DNA from: an uncultured Bacteroidota bacterium
GTDB taxonomy: Bacteria > Bacteroidota > Bacteroidia > Flavobacteriales > Flavobacteriaceae
DNA length: 7,596 nucleotides
Reading direction: 5' to 3'
Assembly: GCA_903888655.1 (NCBI GenBank)
Contig: CAISUR010000567.1
Coordinates: 1-7,596 of the forward strand
A program made the position numbers and the translations under genes. The notes below the pieces were generated by a model. The model worked only from the letters and a program-made list of their open reading frames with translations. It was not told where the DNA came from and made no database searches. Below are positions 7,196 to 7,596 of this stretch, in pieces. Positions within the stretch are counted from its first letter, which is position 1. Every line of letters starts with the position of its first letter.

Positions 7196-7239
7196 TCAAT
7201 GTCAATATCAATTTCAAAAATAAATATCAATTTCAAAAA
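7196..7239. repeat. Degenerate TCAATN hexamer array with a 17-bp tandem duplication
   Basis: Four consecutive hexamers TCAATG, TCAATA, TCAATT and TCAAAA occupy 7196-7219, and TCAATT TCAAAA recurs at 7227-7238. As a larger unit, the 17-mer at 7204-7220 is repeated exactly at 7223-7239 with a 2-bp spacer. The array abuts the exonuclease start codon and overlaps its candidate promoter. The rest of the 107-bp gap up to 7300 shows no gene. Confidence 0.75.
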
Positions 7240-7296
7240 CCAATCCTAAAAATTTAAGAAATTGAATTTTGTAATTGTTATCGTAATTGATATTGA
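7202..7296. repeat. 11-bp inverted repeat pair bracketing the intergenic gap
   Basis: TCAATATCAAT at 7202-7212 is exactly complementary to ATTGATATTGA at 7286-7296. One arm lies next to the exonuclease start, the other a few bases beyond the stop (7301-7303) of the four-helix-bundle gene. Both arms are built from the same TCAAT/ATTGA hexamer theme, so they may be dispersed copies of a simple repeat and not a designed hairpin. The 73-base spacer makes a transcript hairpin less likely. Confidence 0.55.
7215..7243 (-). promoter_or_regulatory. Candidate Bacteroidota promoter for the exonuclease-miaA-thioesterase cluster
   Basis: On the minus strand TATTTTTG (7222 to 7215) fits the -7 consensus TAnnTTTG exactly. 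A TTG (7243 to 7241) lies 18 bases upstream, near the expected -33 position. Transcription would begin near 7209, leaving a short leader before the ATG at 7193. The site lies inside AT-rich repeats, so the match may be fortuitous. Confidence 0.4.
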
Positions 7297-7300
7297 AAGA

Positions 7301-7596
7301 TTATTTTTTATTAATTATCATTTTTGAAGAAATTTCAATTAACTCTTCAACTTCTTTTAAAAGTAAGGTTCTTATATTTTTGTCACCTTCTTTTATATAA
7401 TCTAATATTTTAAAGAATTTCGAGATTCCTTTAATTCTTTAACTACTAAACCTACTTTAAAAACAAAATCTTTATTACTAATTGTACCCTGAGCCTTACC
7501 GAAATTAAGTGATGAACTTCCAGAAGATCTAATTAATTGATTTTTATAATATTCATTTTCATAAGTTTTATTCAAATTTCTTGTAAACAAAATACA
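7301..7596 (-). pseudogene. Four-helix-bundle protein (S23/IVP family), frameshifted, 5' end outside the window
   Basis: The minus-strand frame from the window edge to 7402 encodes QLIRSSGSSSLNFGKAQG followed by KDFVFKVGLVVKELKESRNSLK. This is the typical pattern of the small four-helix-bundle family related to the 23S rRNA intervening-sequence protein, whose function is poorly known. The frame then hits TAG at 7404-7402. Shifting by one base at the four-base T/A run at 7408-7411 continues the family-like C-terminus, ILDYIKEGDKN then LLLKEVEELIEISSKM, ending at TAA (7303-7301). One missing A in the coding strand explains the break, either a real mutation or a sequence error. The frame is open through base 7596, so the N-terminus lies outside the window; the TTG at 7590 is not a convincing start. 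Family assignment is good; whether the gene is dead is uncertain. Confidence 0.72.

Noticed and set aside
7194..7217. TTG start giving the exonuclease eight more N-terminal residues
   Set aside because: The extra residues are encoded by the TCAATN repeat array, and the ATG at 7193 places the first exonuclease motif at the normal distance from the N-terminus.
7301..7596. Avd-like accessory protein of a diversity-generating retroelement
   Set aside because: The four-helix-bundle fold is related to Avd, but no reverse transcriptase, template repeat or variable-repeat target is visible, and stand-alone members of this family are common in Bacteroidota.

Overview
The window is AT-rich, uses Bacteroidota-style promoter motifs, and has proteins that look most like those of Flavobacteriaceae. 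The two-component pair matches the RprX/RprY type of Bacteroidota, and an acyl-ACP thioesterase, miaA and a DnaQ/GIY-YIG nuclease sit together. A Flavobacterium or close relative is the best guess, made from protein character and not from any marker gene.

Left half, plus strand (18-4105). A family 2 glycosyltransferase with C-terminal membrane segments continues in frame, through a Pro-Ile-Glu-Lys-rich linker, into a complete dephospho-CoA kinase (CoaE, last step of coenzyme A synthesis). No usable start codon lies between the two halves, so the kinase seems to be made only as part of the fusion. A 71-bp gap holding GTTAAT direct and inverted repeats follows. Then comes a two-gene operon for a membrane sensor histidine kinase and an OmpR-type response regulator (rprXY-like). 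It ends in a strong hairpin terminator that lies between convergent genes.

Right half, minus strand (7193-4134, read right to left). A three-gene cluster encodes a DEDDh exonuclease fused to a UvrC-like GIY-YIG nuclease region, then MiaA (tRNA A37 dimethylallyltransferase, apparently with a TTG start), then an acyl-ACP thioesterase whose start overlaps the end of miaA by 17 bp. A candidate Bacteroidota-type promoter sits just upstream of the exonuclease gene, inside a patch of degenerate TCAATN hexamer repeats.

Right edge, minus strand (7301-7596). A four-helix-bundle (S23/IVP family) gene runs off the window at its 5' end and carries a one-base frameshift in a short homopolymer. Restoring one base gives a continuous, family-like C-terminus.

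Most of the window is housekeeping. The most unusual item is the glycosyltransferase-CoaE fusion, which would tether a CoA biosynthesis enzyme to the membrane. No gene-free stretch exceeds 300 bases; the largest gap is about 107 bp (7194-7300) and is described under the repeats.
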